This document shows, in pieces, positions 1 through 9,284 of a DNA stretch of 64,000 bases; within the stretch, counting starts at the first letter, position 1, and each line of letters starts with the position of its first letter. The notes below the pieces were generated by a model. That model had not been told where the DNA came from. It saw only the letters and a list, made by a program, of their open reading frames with translations, and ran no database searches. The translations under genes and the position numbers were made by a program. The DNA is taken from NCBI GenBank assembly GCA_016296655.1, contig JAEDIW010000001.1:1-64000 (forward strand), written 5' to 3'. The stretch comes from Treponema sp. (lineage in GTDB: Bacteria > Spirochaetota > Spirochaetia > Treponematales > Treponemataceae).

Positions 1-237
1 TTTCAAAATGAAAAACATGCTGGTTAAGTTGTAAATTTGTTCATACATAAGCGTACTTCTTTTTGATTTTTTTTTGTGGTGATTAAAATTTTAAAGATTT
101 ACGCTTTTTTTGTAAATTCTCAACTAAACTTGAAATTCAGACTATTTAAACAAAATAAACATAAGCCCTGCTTGCGTGGCTTTGGAACGGATGCCATTAA
201 TCTTTTACAAAACAGGTAGATATGGTACTATTTTTGC
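1..237. other. Non-coding left edge upstream of sbcD
   Basis: No credible gene is visible. The stretch is very AT-rich with T-runs (about 60-120). Near 165-190 a short GC-richer patch contains TTGCGTGGCT (172-181), which recurs upstream of tyrS at 7732-7741. The sbcD promoter lies at its right end. A gene might end just off the left edge, but nothing here supports one. Confidence 0.5.
204..231 (+). promoter_or_regulatory. Putative sbcD promoter, leaderless arrangement
   Basis: A -35-like TTTACA (204-209) is followed by a 16-nt spacer and a -10-like TACTAT (226-231). The expected start of transcription falls at about 238, which is the A of the sbcD ATG. No Shine-Dalgarno lies at a usable distance. 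Inferred from motif spacing only. Confidence 0.45.
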
Positions 238-1512
238 ATGAAATTTTTGCAGACTAGTGACTGGCATTTAGGTAAGTTTTTTTATGAGCATTCTCTTTTA
301 GAAGATCAAAAATATTTTCTTGACCAGATTATTATTGAGCTGAATGCAGAATCTGAAAAAGAGTGTCCTTACGATGCTCTTGTTGTTCCTGGCGACATTT
401 ATGACCGCGCTGTTCCTCCTGCTGAAGCAGTTACGATTTTTAACAGTTTTTTGAACAAAGTTCATTCAGATTTTCCTGCGCTGAAGATGTTTTTCCTTGC
501 CGGAAATCATGACAGTGCTTCTCGACTGGCATTTGCTTCCGATTTTCTGGCAGAAAGTAATGTTTTTGTCTGTACTGATTCTCAATCTGAAAAAATTGCC
601 TGTCCCGTGATTTGTGGAAAAAAAGGCGAAGAAACTGCTGTTTATCAGTTGCCTTTTTTGACACCTCTTTCAATTGAAGCTGAATCTGATTGTGAAGATA
701 AGTCTGAAATTATTCTTCGCACACAACAGGATTTATATGCGCATGCTCTTGCAAAAATCAGTGCAGTTCATAATGAAAAGTATCCGTCGATGCCATCGCT
801 TATATGTGCACATCTTTTTACATCCGGTTCTGAGGTTTCAGACTCAGAACGTTCATTTGTCGGTATGGCGGAACAGGTTGATGTAAATCTGTTTGCTCCT
901 TTTTCCTATGCTGCAGTCGGTCATATTCACAAAAATCAAGCTTTTTTGAATGGAAAGGTCTGCTATTCAGGTGCGCCTCTGGCCTACTCATTTGGTGAAT
1001 CCGATGAAAAGGTAATGCTCAGAGTTTGTATTGAAAAAAAAGGTGTTCAGGTTGAAAAAGTCCCTGTAAAACCGCTGCATAAAGTTGTAAGGCTTTCGGG
1101 AACTTTTGAAGAATTTTACAAATCGTGCATTTCTGGAACTGTCAAGGATGAACTGAAATCTGCCTACGTTGAAATTCAATGTACAGACAGCCTTCCTCAT
1201 GAAAATCCAATGCAGCTGCTTAGAAAGGGATTTCCATTTATTCTGTCATTTACAAGAAAAGTTGAATCTAGTGACTGCGAAAGTGGTAGCATTGCAGACC
1301 GAAAAACACTATTGACTTCAAATGCTGAAAATCCAGGTGCCGTATTTGACATGTTTATAAAAGAAGTTTCTGGCATTGAAGTTGAAATTTCAACTGAAAA
1401 AAAATCTGGAAAAACAAGTGCAGCGCTTGAAATGCTTGAAACGAATGAACTTCTGCAAAAACAAAAGAAAATTTTCATTGAACTGCTTGCAAAAACGGAG
1501 ACTGCTGAATGA
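238..1512 (+). CDS. sbcD: Exonuclease SbcCD, nuclease subunit SbcD
   Basis: SbcD is the Mn-dependent phosphoesterase (Mre11-type) subunit of the SbcCD complex, which cuts hairpins and blocked DNA ends during replication and repair. The metal-binding motifs are visible in order: DWH (8-10), GDIYDR (52-57), GNHD (89-92), an AHLF histidine near 192 and GHIHK (228-232). At 424 residues it has the usual length for the family. Its last four bases overlap the start of sbcC (ATGA), so the two are co-translated. No ribosome-binding site precedes the ATG. The promoter position suggests a leaderless message. Function is confident from motifs and partner. Confidence 0.95.
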   Translation: MKFLQTSDWHLGKFFYEHSLLEDQKYFLDQIIIELNAESEKECPYDALVVPGDIYDRAVPPAEAVTIFNSFLNKVHSDFPALKMFFLAGNHDSASRLAFASDFLAESNVFVCTDSQSEKIACPVICGKKGEETAVYQLPFLTPLSIEAESDCEDKSEIILRTQQDLYAHALAKISAVHNEKYPSMPSLICAHLFTSGSEVSDSERSFVGMAEQVDVNLFAPFSYAAVGHIHKNQAFLNGKVCYSGAPLAYSFGESDEKVMLRVCIEKKGVQVEKVPVKPLHKVVRLSGTFEEFYKSCISGTVKDELKSAYVEIQCTDSLPHENPMQLLRKGFPFILSFTRKVESSDCESGSIADRKTLLTSNAENPGAVFDMFIKEVSGIEVEISTEKKSGKTSAALEMLETNELLQKQKKIFIELLAKTETAE

Positions 1513-4500
1513 AACCTTTAAATCTTATACTTGAAAATATCGGACCGTTCCGCCATGAAGAAATTGATTTTACACGACTTGGAGAGATTTTTTTAATTTT
1601 TGGCAGTACGGGTGCAGGAAAATCTACTATTTTTGATGCTATTACGTATGCTTTTTATGGAGATTTGTGCGGTTCAAGAAAAAATAAAGTAGCAGACTTT
1701 CGTTCAAATTTTGCCATGCCATCGGACAAAGGTTGTGTAACTTTTACATTTGATTTGAATGGTTCTGTTTACAGAATTACGCGTACTTTGCCTGTTATTT
1801 TAAAAAATGGAAAAAAATCTCCTCAGGAACTTAGCCTTGAAAAAGCTTCCCCACCAAAAGATTTGTTTACTTCAATTGAATTTGTAAGGGTTGAAGGCAA
1901 ACTTTCTGAGCTTGATGCAAAAATAAAGTCGCTTATTGGCTTAAAAATAGAAGAATTCACAAGAATCGTTTTGCTGCCTCAGGGAGCTTTTGCCCAGTTT
2001 TTAAAGGACAATTCATTGAGCAGACGCGACACTTTGTCAAAGCTTTTTCCAATAGAAAAATATCAGGCTGTAATGGAAACTGCCAAAAAAAAATCCAGCG
2101 AATATCAGACTCAGATAAAATTTCTGGAACAGGAAATCTCACATTTAGAATCTCAGGAAGATTTCAGTGTATCGCAGGAAAAACTTGAAGAAATTTCTTC
2201 GCTGCTTGCTGAAAAAAATGAAGAACGCATTCACCTCGCACTTAAAATTTCAGAAGAAAGCACAAAAATTGAAAATCTGCGCCATCTAATTGAAAATTCT
2301 CAGAAAAAAGCTGAACTTTCTGAGCTTCTTGCAAGGTTAAATGAGCAGAAAAATCAAATCTGCATCAAAGAAGGAAAACTAAAAAAATCTGTATCCGCAG
2401 AAAAACTGAGTAATTTTGTAAATCAGACCAGAAAACTGGCAGAACGCAATGAAAAAAATCAGCAAAAACTTTCTTCTGCACAAAATAATCTTGAAGAGCT
2501 GAAAAAAGAATGGAAAATTCATTCTGAAAAAAGCGGTGAAATTCTTGAGTTGAAATCAAAATTAGACGGCGACAAAAAATATAAGTTTTTGCTTGAATCC
2601 CAATGCCAGAGCCTTGAAAAATTAAAACAATTAGTGGAAAGCAGGAAATCACTGGAAAAGATTACTGAAAAATCCCGTCAGGACCTTTGCAACATAAATG
2701 AAAATCTTGGCAGACTTCAGAATCAGATAATTGAAAAACTTCCCCAGGATTTGCTTTCTGTTTCCATGCAGAATCTTGAAAGTGCCGTGCTTCAAAAGTT
2801 GAATGATGTAAAAGATGAATTTGCAGAAGCAGAAGATATTTTTAGGGCTGCGAATGAATTTTTGGATGCCCAGAAAAAAAATGCCGCCCAGCAGCTTTTA
2901 CTTGAAAAAAATGAAGAGTCAGTGCAGGAAAATCAAAAACTTGCTGAAAATGCAAAAAAATGTCTTGAGGACTATGAATCAGAGAAAAAGGCATTTGAAG
3001 ATTCTCAGAAGGCTTGCGCTTTAGTTAATCTGCTGATTCCTGGAAAGCCTTGTCCTGTATGTGGTTCAACCGAGCATCCTTCTCCAGCTTCTGAAAAATG
3101 TTCTTCATTGAATTTTGACGAAAAAATAGAAACTCAGGCAAAGCTGCTTGAAAAACTTTCTCAGGAACAGCTAAGCCTTGCCAGAGAAAATTCAGGAATA
3201 AAACAGAATCTGAAAATTCTTGGTGACCAGCTTGAAACTCTGTGCAAAAAATATCCGTCATTTCTTGAATCTAGTTTTTTTTCAGAGATTGAACAGGATT
3301 TTTCTTGCAAAAAACTGGCAGTATCTGAAACTGAAAAACTTCTGTCGGGCTTAAAGCCTGAAATTTCAGAATTTCTTGAAAAAACGCAGAAGTCACAGGA
3401 AGTTCAGGCTGAATTTGAAAAAAATCAGCTGAAAGTTCAGGGCATGAATGAAAATATTTTTGCAGCTCTTGCTGGCATTTCAAAAATTCTTCCAGATATT
3501 TCTATTACAGAAGATTCTGTTGAAAAAACTCTTCAGTTTGTCCAAAATGAACTTACCAGTTTAAAACAGAAAATTACTGACTCAGAACAAAAAATTTCTG
3601 ACTATAATGACAGAAACCTTGATTTAACTGCCAGACAGACAGCTCTTGAAACAACTTGTGATGAACTTCATAAATTTCTTGCTGAAAATCAGCATGAGCT
3701 GGAAGAAGCCCTTTCTATCCAGGAAGAAAAAATTGCCATGTCAGAATTTTCTTCTGCGCAGGAAGTTTTGGACAATCTTCTTTCAGAGGAACAAACAGAA
3801 TTTTTAAAAACTGAAATAGAACACTGGCATCAGGAACATACAAGGCTTTCTTCTCAGCTTGAAACTTTGAAAGATTGCCAGCCGCTTGATCAGTTGAAAC
3901 TTAAGCGTGAATCTTCTATAACTTCCTTAAAAAAATTGCAGAATCAGGAAGAAGAACTTATTAACCTGATAAATTCTCTTACAGAAGAAAAAACGCTGGC
4001 AGAAAATGCCTTGAAAAATTTTAATTCCTTGCAGGAAAAACTTGAAAAGGCCCGTGAAGAGGGAAATCCATACATAACTCTTTCTGAAAATCTGGAAGGT
4101 CGCGGAATAAATTCAAGAAAAGTTCCTTTTGATGCCTGGGTTTTGGGCATGTATTTTGCAGAGGTCATTCGGTATGCAAATCCAAGGTTTGAACGTATTT
4201 CAGGAGGCCGCTATAAATTCAAGATAAATTCGGGTTCTGGTGGAGGCAATGCATTGCGGGGACTTGACCTCCTTGTTTCTGATGCTTTTACAGGAACAGA
4301 CCGTGACACTGCAACTCTTTCTGGTGGAGAAACCTTTATGGCTTCAATTAGTCTTGCACTTGCCATCACTGATGTTGTACAGGCTCAAAACGGTGGAATC
4401 AGGCTGGATTCTATCTTTATCGACGAAGGTTTTGGTTCTCTTGACAGTGAATCGCTTGACAAAGCCATTTCAATATTAAAAGAAATAGGAGAAAATCGGA

Positions 4501-4595
4501 CGGTAGGTATAATTTCTCATGTAGAATCCTTGCTTCCTGCAATTCCTTCGCATATTGAAGTAGTCAAAAATCCTGATGGTTCCAGAATAAAGTGA
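1509..4595 (+). CDS. sbcC: Exonuclease SbcCD, ATPase subunit SbcC (Rad50-like)
   Basis: SbcC is the SMC-like ATPase that partners SbcD, bridging and processing DNA ends. The N-terminal half-ATPase has Walker A GSTGAGKST (32-40). Long Gln/Glu/Lys-rich coiled coils flank a central zinc hook, CPVC at 515-518. The C-terminal half carries the ABC signature LSGGE (937-941) and a Walker B ending in the DEGFGSLD segment near 970. Its 1028 residues match bacterial SbcC. It overlaps sbcD by 4 nt. The gene ends 79 nt before the convergent rlmJ. Strong assignment. Confidence 0.95.
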   Translation: MKPLNLILENIGPFRHEEIDFTRLGEIFLIFGSTGAGKSTIFDAITYAFYGDLCGSRKNKVADFRSNFAMPSDKGCVTFTFDLNGSVYRITRTLPVILKNGKKSPQELSLEKASPPKDLFTSIEFVRVEGKLSELDAKIKSLIGLKIEEFTRIVLLPQGAFAQFLKDNSLSRRDTLSKLFPIEKYQAVMETAKKKSSEYQTQIKFLEQEISHLESQEDFSVSQEKLEEISSLLAEKNEERIHLALKISEESTKIENLRHLIENSQKKAELSELLARLNEQKNQICIKEGKLKKSVSAEKLSNFVNQTRKLAERNEKNQQKLSSAQNNLEELKKEWKIHSEKSGEILELKSKLDGDKKYKFLLESQCQSLEKLKQLVESRKSLEKITEKSRQDLCNINENLGRLQNQIIEKLPQDLLSVSMQNLESAVLQKLNDVKDEFAEAEDIFRAANEFLDAQKKNAAQQLLLEKNEESVQENQKLAENAKKCLEDYESEKKAFEDSQKACALVNLLIPGKPCPVCGSTEHPSPASEKCSSLNFDEKIETQAKLLEKLSQEQLSLARENSGIKQNLKILGDQLETLCKKYPSFLESSFFSEIEQDFSCKKLAVSETEKLLSGLKPEISEFLEKTQKSQEVQAEFEKNQLKVQGMNENIFAALAGISKILPDISITEDSVEKTLQFVQNELTSLKQKITDSEQKISDYNDRNLDLTARQTALETTCDELHKFLAENQHELEEALSIQEEKIAMSEFSSAQEVLDNLLSEEQTEFLKTEIEHWHQEHTRLSSQLETLKDCQPLDQLKLKRESSITSLKKLQNQEEELINLINSLTEEKTLAENALKNFNSLQEKLEKAREEGNPYITLSENLEGRGINSRKVPFDAWVLGMYFAEVIRYANPRFERISGGRYKFKINSGSGGGNALRGLDLLVSDAFTGTDRDTATLSGGETFMASISLALAITDVVQAQNGGIRLDSIFIDEGFGSLDSESLDKAISILKEIGENRTVGIISHVESLLPAIPSHIEVVKNPDGSRIK

Positions 4596-4674
4596 AATTT
4601 TTGAAAAAGAATCTGTGGAATCCTAAAAAACTGAAAAATTATGACTGAACATGCCGGCGATTATGTTTTTCTTT

Positions 4675-5607
4675 TCAGTTGATGGAAAAAGAACCTTTGC
4701 CATCTGTTCCAAGTTTTTCTGAAAGGAATGGCAGAACATTTTCAAATTGTTCTTTCAGCAGGTAGGGCGGATTTATAAAAAACAGGCCACTGCCATAAAG
4801 CCGTGGAGTTTTAGAACCGGAAGCTTCTTCAAGACTTGTTTCAACATGGCTGTCTTCTGTGTTTATCAAAAGCTGAATGTCAAGGGTTTCGCAGATTATG
4901 CCTGTCTGGGCTGCAGCTGTAATTGTTCTTTTCATTGCAGCTATTTCCTGCCTGCGATGGGCTAACAGAGGGTACCACAACATTATTATTCCATTGTTCC
5001 ATTTCTTATGGACAGCCGCAATTGTTTTTGCTGCATCCAGGTAGTCGCTTTTTTCTTCATAACTTGGGTCAATTACCGCAAGCCCGCGCCGGATTTTTGG
5101 CGGTGTCAGAGCCAGCAGAGCTTCATAGCCGTTACGGTGATGAATTTGTGCTTTTACGGCATTTTCCGATGTGGGCTTATATGCAGAGGTTGTCTTAAAA
5201 TCAGAAATCTTTCTGTGCATGTTGCTCTTTAAAATTTCAATTTCGGTGTTATGCAGTTCACATAATACAAGCGCATCATCCTGACACATAAAATATCGCT
5301 CAATTTCCGGAGAACCAGGATAGAGTGAGTGTTCTGCATAAGCCTTGCACAATCTGATGTATGGCAAAAGCTCTTGAGGCAGAATATTTTCATCGCAGGC
5401 ACAAAGTTTTTTTATGCCAGAAATATTTTCCCCTGTTTTTAAGGCCATTTCACTTTCAAGATTATAAAGGCCAGCTCCTGCATGTGTATCAAAAACTGAA
5501 AAACTCTTGTTTTTTGCCTGAAGTTTTTCCAGCACTGCACAAAGAGCAAAATGTTTTAAAATATCGGCATGATTGCCTGCATGAAAAGCATGTCTGTAAC
5601 TAAGCAT
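4675..5607 (-). CDS. rlmJ: 23S rRNA (adenine2030-N6)-methyltransferase RlmJ
   Basis: RlmJ methylates N6 of A2030 in 23S rRNA using S-adenosylmethionine. The protein opens with the characteristic YRHAFHAGNHADILKH block (residues 4-19), followed by the SAM-binding FDTHAGAGLY segment (near 39-48). The N6-methyltransferase motif IV appears as DPSYEEKSDY, in place of the more usual DPPYE, so Pro is replaced by Ser. A total of 310 residues is slightly longer than typical (about 280). An AGGAA ribosome-binding site precedes the ATG. It runs in the same direction as the NAD synthetase upstream (42 nt gap) and may be co-transcribed with it. Confidence 0.9.
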   Translation of the reverse strand: MLSYRHAFHAGNHADILKHFALCAVLEKLQAKNKSFSVFDTHAGAGLYNLESEMALKTGENISGIKKLCACDENILPQELLPYIRLCKAYAEHSLYPGSPEIERYFMCQDDALVLCELHNTEIEILKSNMHRKISDFKTTSAYKPTSENAVKAQIHHRNGYEALLALTPPKIRRGLAVIDPSYEEKSDYLDAAKTIAAVHKKWNNGIIMLWYPLLAHRRQEIAAMKRTITAAAQTGIICETLDIQLLINTEDSHVETSLEEASGSKTPRLYGSGLFFINPPYLLKEQFENVLPFLSEKLGTDGKGSFSIN

Positions 5608-5649
5608 GAAAAATTCCTAAAAAAAATATGCTGTACGGTCTGAAATCTG

Positions 5650-7644
5650 CTAAACCTTCTGAATTTTTTCCAGACTGTCAAGCCAGATTGCTACGCTTGC
5701 ATCGCTTGGCATGCGCCAGTCTCCTCTAGGAGACAAACTTACAGTTCCAACCTTTGCTCCATCGGGCATGCAGCTGCGCTTGAACTGTTGACTGAAAAAA
5801 CGTCTGTAAAAAATTTTCAGCCATTTTAAAATAACTTCATCGCTATATGCATTTTTAAATGCATATTTTGCCAGAAAATAAATTTTTTCCGGGCTAAATC
5901 CAAAACGGAGCATATAATAAATGAAAAAATCATGCAAAGCGTAAGGCCCTACCAAATCCTCTGTTTTTTGACTGATTTTTCCATTTTCAGGTGGCAAAAG
6001 TTCAGGGCTTACAGGCGTATCCAGAATGTCTTTTAAAACTTCGGATAGCTGGAGTTCATTGTTTTCAAAAGCCTCGTCTGCAAACCATTCTACAAGGTAG
6101 CGGACCAGAGTTTTTGGAATCGAACCATTTACGCCATACATGGACATGTGGTCTCCGTTGTAAGTTGCCCATCCCAAAGCCTGCTCTGACAAATCTCCTG
6201 TTCCTATTACAATTCCATTGCATTTGTTTGCCAGATCCATAAGCACCTGGGTTCTTTCGCGGGCCTGACTGTTTTCATAGGTTACATCGTGAACATTTTC
6301 ATCTTGACCTATGTCCTTAAAATGCTGGCGGACAGCCTGCGCAATTTGCACTTCAACAAGTTTTGAACCAGTTTTTTCAGCAAGCATACAGGCATTATTA
6401 TAAGTTCTGTCGGTTGTTCCAAAGCACGGCATGGTAACTGCAAGAATCCCTTTTCTGTCAATTTTGCACAAATCAAAAGCCCTGCAAGTTACAAGCAATG
6501 CCAGCGTTGAGTCAAGCCCACCAGAAAGTCCGATTACGGCAGTCTTTGCATGTATGTGTCTGAGCCTTTTTGCAAGCCCCTCCGCTTGAAGTGAAATGAC
6601 TTCGCTGCAACGCTCCTGCCTTGCATTTTTATCAGCAGGAACAAAAGGAAACGGTTCAATAAACCTTAAAAGATCTTTGCATTCCATGCTTTTTTTGCAC
6701 TTGCAATCCTTTTTCAACGAATTCAAAGATTTTAAATCTACAATAGTATAGTTTCTGTTGTTTTCCTCAGCACACTGGGCAAATGTCGTAGTTCGACGAC
6801 GTTCCTGACAGATTTTTTCTAAATCCGTATCTGCAAAAATCATCGTACCACATTCATCATTTTCTTCAAAAAGTTTTGATTCTGCAAGAATTGTACCATT
6901 TTCGCAAATTAAATTATGCGAAGCAAATACCAAATCCTGCGTAGACTCTCCATGAGAGGCATCTGCATAAACATAAGTTCCCGTGATTTTTGCCGACTGG
7001 CCTGCAGTTAAAGAACGCCTGTAAGCAGCCTTTCCGATAATTTCATTGCTGGCAGAAAGATTTGCAATTACCGTTGCCCCTGCCAGTGCATGATTTATTG
7101 ACGGCGGCAACGGAACCCATAAATCTTCGCATATTTCAACCCCCAGAACAAAATTGTCCTGCCCATCCAGTGTAAAAAGCTGATTTACACCAAACGGAAT
7201 TTTCTGATTTCCCACAGTTATTTCAAGAATTGAATCCGCAGAAGGTGCAGGAGAAAAATACCGTCTTTCGTAAAACTCCGCATAATTCGGAATAAAAGTT
7301 TTTGGAATGATACCATGAATTTTTCCTTCAAATACAACGGCTGCACAATTATACAAAGCCATGCTATGAACAATCGGAAGCCCAACCGTAAAAATACAGG
7401 AATCGTCCTTGGTTTCCTCTGCAATTCTGAAAAGCTGTTCAACAGCACTTTCCTGAAGTTTTTTTTGAAGAAACAAATCCCCGCATGTATAGCCAGTTAT
7501 GCACAATTCAGGAAAAACAATCAAATCTGCATTTTTTTTACAGGCATCGTGAACACATTTTATAATAAAATCTGCATTTGTCTTGCAGTCAGCAACCTCA
7601 ACTTTTGGACTTGCACTGCACAAACGAAAAAATCCATAATTCAT
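5650..7644 (-). CDS. nadE: Glutamine-dependent NAD(+) synthetase
   Basis: This enzyme amidates nicotinic acid adenine dinucleotide to NAD+, using glutamine as ammonia donor. The N-terminal nitrilase-like glutaminase domain (about 1-290) shows the Glu-Lys-Cys triad in VFPELCITGY, IIPKTFIPNY and GVEICEDLW. The C-terminal synthetase domain has the ATP-binding SGGLDS motif (374-379). The 664 residues fit the two-domain, bacterial long-form family. I chose the ATG at 7644 (protein starts MNYGFF). The frame can be extended to a TTG at 7662, but that adds six residues with no conservation rationale. TACACT lies 7 nt before the ATG with a poor -35, so a leaderless start is possible. Confidence 0.93.
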   Translation of the reverse strand: MNYGFFRLCSASPKVEVADCKTNADFIIKCVHDACKKNADLIVFPELCITGYTCGDLFLQKKLQESAVEQLFRIAEETKDDSCIFTVGLPIVHSMALYNCAAVVFEGKIHGIIPKTFIPNYAEFYERRYFSPAPSADSILEITVGNQKIPFGVNQLFTLDGQDNFVLGVEICEDLWVPLPPSINHALAGATVIANLSASNEIIGKAAYRRSLTAGQSAKITGTYVYADASHGESTQDLVFASHNLICENGTILAESKLFEENDECGTMIFADTDLEKICQERRRTTTFAQCAEENNRNYTIVDLKSLNSLKKDCKCKKSMECKDLLRFIEPFPFVPADKNARQERCSEVISLQAEGLAKRLRHIHAKTAVIGLSGGLDSTLALLVTCRAFDLCKIDRKGILAVTMPCFGTTDRTYNNACMLAEKTGSKLVEVQIAQAVRQHFKDIGQDENVHDVTYENSQARERTQVLMDLANKCNGIVIGTGDLSEQALGWATYNGDHMSMYGVNGSIPKTLVRYLVEWFADEAFENNELQLSEVLKDILDTPVSPELLPPENGKISQKTEDLVGPYALHDFFIYYMLRFGFSPEKIYFLAKYAFKNAYSDEVILKWLKIFYRRFFSQQFKRSCMPDGAKVGTVSLSPRGDWRMPSDASVAIWLDSLEKIQKV

Positions 7645-7662
7645 AGCCCTAGTGTAACACAA

Positions 7663-7951
7663 AAATTTAAAAATTTTAAGGACTGTTCAAAAGTTTTTTT
7701 TTCTGGACGGAACTGTGTTGCAAGACCAGCTTTGCGTGGCTCGGCTATTCGCCTCGGCCAGCTTCGCTGTCTGCTTTCAGCACCACTTCAATCTGGCGTA
7801 AGTGCATTGGAATTCTATATTTGGATATTTTGCAGAGGTGTTGAAGTTTAACTGCATTTTTTAGTACAATAGGAAATCAGAAATTTCTTGAAGATGCACG
7901 GCTAAAAGCATCGCATTTTTATAGAATACAGTACTATTTTTGAGGTTTTTT
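7663..7951. other. Intergenic region with GC-rich hairpin patch, nadE-tyrS
   Basis: This spacer separates divergent nadE and tyrS. Positions 7716-7800 are far richer in G+C than the flanks and made of small inverted units, such as CAGC-TTC-GCTG (7759-7769) and GGC-TATTC-GCC (7743-7753). TTGCGTGGCT (7732-7741) is shared with the region upstream of sbcD. A TACTAT box (7932-7937) sits 14 nt before the tyrS ATG. No small gene is convincing. Confidence 0.5.
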
Positions 7952-9196
7952 ATGAATTCTGCACTAGAAAATTTAAAAGAACGTGGTTTTTTTGCACAGT
8001 GTACAGATGTAGAAGGTCTTTCTGCACTTATGGATAAAGGTCCCATAACTTTTTATGTAGGATGTGACCCTACAGGCCCAAGCCTGCATATCGGTCACAT
8101 GGTTCCATTTTTTGCCCTCAGGCATCTTCGTAATGCCGGGCATCATGGAATTGCTCTGATTGGCGGAGGTACTGCAAGAATCGGTGACCCAAGTGGCAAA
8201 ACTGAAATGCGCAAAATGATTTCCTATGAACAAATTGACGAAAATGTAAAAAGCATTGAGGCTCAGCTGAACAAATTTGTTGGTTTTGACGGAAAAACAG
8301 CTTTCAGTGACAACAATAAAAACTGGCTTGCAGATTTGAACTACATAGATTTCTTGCGGGATATAGGTTCATGTTTCAGTGTAAATAAAATGCTTTCTTT
8401 TGAAGCATATAAGCAGAGACTTGAGCGTGGACTTTCATTTATCGAATTTAATTATCAGTTACTCCAGAGTTATGACTTTTTGATGCTTCATCAGCGGCAT
8501 AATTGTGTACTTCAGATTGGTGGTGATGACCAGTGGGGCAATATTACAGCCGGAGTAGACCTTATCCGCAGAAAACTTGGCGGAACTACGGAACTTAACA
8601 AGCAGCATGAAGTTTTCGGTCTTACATTCCCGCTTGTTACACGCTCTGACGGTAAAAAAATGGGAAAAACTGAAAAGGGTGCAATTTTCTTGAATCCAGA
8701 AATGACAAGCGTGTTTGATTTCTTCCAGTATTGGCGCAATGTTGCTGATGCAGATGTCAGAAAATTCATGCTTTTGTTCACTTTCCTGCCAGTTGCAGAA
8801 GTTGACAAGATTTGCAGCGGAGACATCAATCAGGCAAAGGAAACTCTTGCCTATGAAGTTACAAAAATCATTCATGGACAGGAAGAAGCTGAAAAAGCTC
8901 TTTCTGGTGCAAAGGCTGCATTCAGTGGAACTGGAAATAAGGAAAATATGCCTTCCGTAGAGATTTCAAAGTCTCTTGTAGAAAACGGTATTGGCGTAAT
9001 TGATTTCTTTTTTGAAGCTAAACTAGGTGCTACTAAAAGTGATATACGCCGCCTGATTCTGCAGGGTGGGGCAAACCTGAACGGTAAGCCTGTAACAGAT
9101 GTAAAAGCTGTTGTTACAACTGCTGATGCAGATGCCGACGGTGAATTTGTTCTGCGTGCAGGCAAAAAGAAATTTGCACGTGTTACACTTGTATAA
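7952..9196 (+). CDS. tyrS: Tyrosyl-tRNA synthetase
   Basis: This class I aminoacyl-tRNA synthetase charges tRNA-Tyr; a tRNA-Tyr gene lies at 44237-44318. The HIGH motif is present as PSLHIGHM (HIGH at 46-49). The KMSKS loop appears as KMGKT (236-240). A C-terminal S4-like RNA-binding domain covers roughly 345-414. The 414 residues are typical of the bacterial TyrS group. I start at ATG 7952, which has GAGG six nt upstream; a TTG 12 nt earlier is in frame but lies in the ribosome-binding site. It ends at a strong terminator shared with the convergent ParB-like gene. Confidence 0.95.
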   Translation: MNSALENLKERGFFAQCTDVEGLSALMDKGPITFYVGCDPTGPSLHIGHMVPFFALRHLRNAGHHGIALIGGGTARIGDPSGKTEMRKMISYEQIDENVKSIEAQLNKFVGFDGKTAFSDNNKNWLADLNYIDFLRDIGSCFSVNKMLSFEAYKQRLERGLSFIEFNYQLLQSYDFLMLHQRHNCVLQIGGDDQWGNITAGVDLIRRKLGGTTELNKQHEVFGLTFPLVTRSDGKKMGKTEKGAIFLNPEMTSVFDFFQYWRNVADADVRKFMLLFTFLPVAEVDKICSGDINQAKETLAYEVTKIIHGQEEAEKALSGAKAAFSGTGNKENMPSVEISKSLVENGIGVIDFFFEAKLGATKSDIRRLILQGGANLNGKPVTDVKAVVTTADADADGEFVLRAGKKKFARVTLV

Positions 9197-9213
9197 AAGG
9201 TAAAAGCTATTAT

Positions 9214-9263
9214 AAAAAAACGGCTGTTTTTCAAACATATTGCAGAAAATAGCCGTTTTTTTT
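9214..9263 (+). terminator. Bidirectional terminator, tyrS / ParB-like gene
   Basis: A-run, then CGGCT (9221-9225), a loop of about 25 nt, AGCCG (9251-9255) and eight T. Including the A/T tracts the stem is at least 11 bp. It lies between convergent genes and can serve both strands. Confidence 0.75.
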
Positions 9264-9284
9264 GCATTTGTATGGCAGAATTAT

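Noticed and set aside
4629..4680. AACTGAAAA/TTTTCAGTT inverted repeat between sbcC and rlmJ
   Set aside because: The arms are far apart (over 30 nt) and one overlaps the rlmJ coding end; not a convincing terminator.
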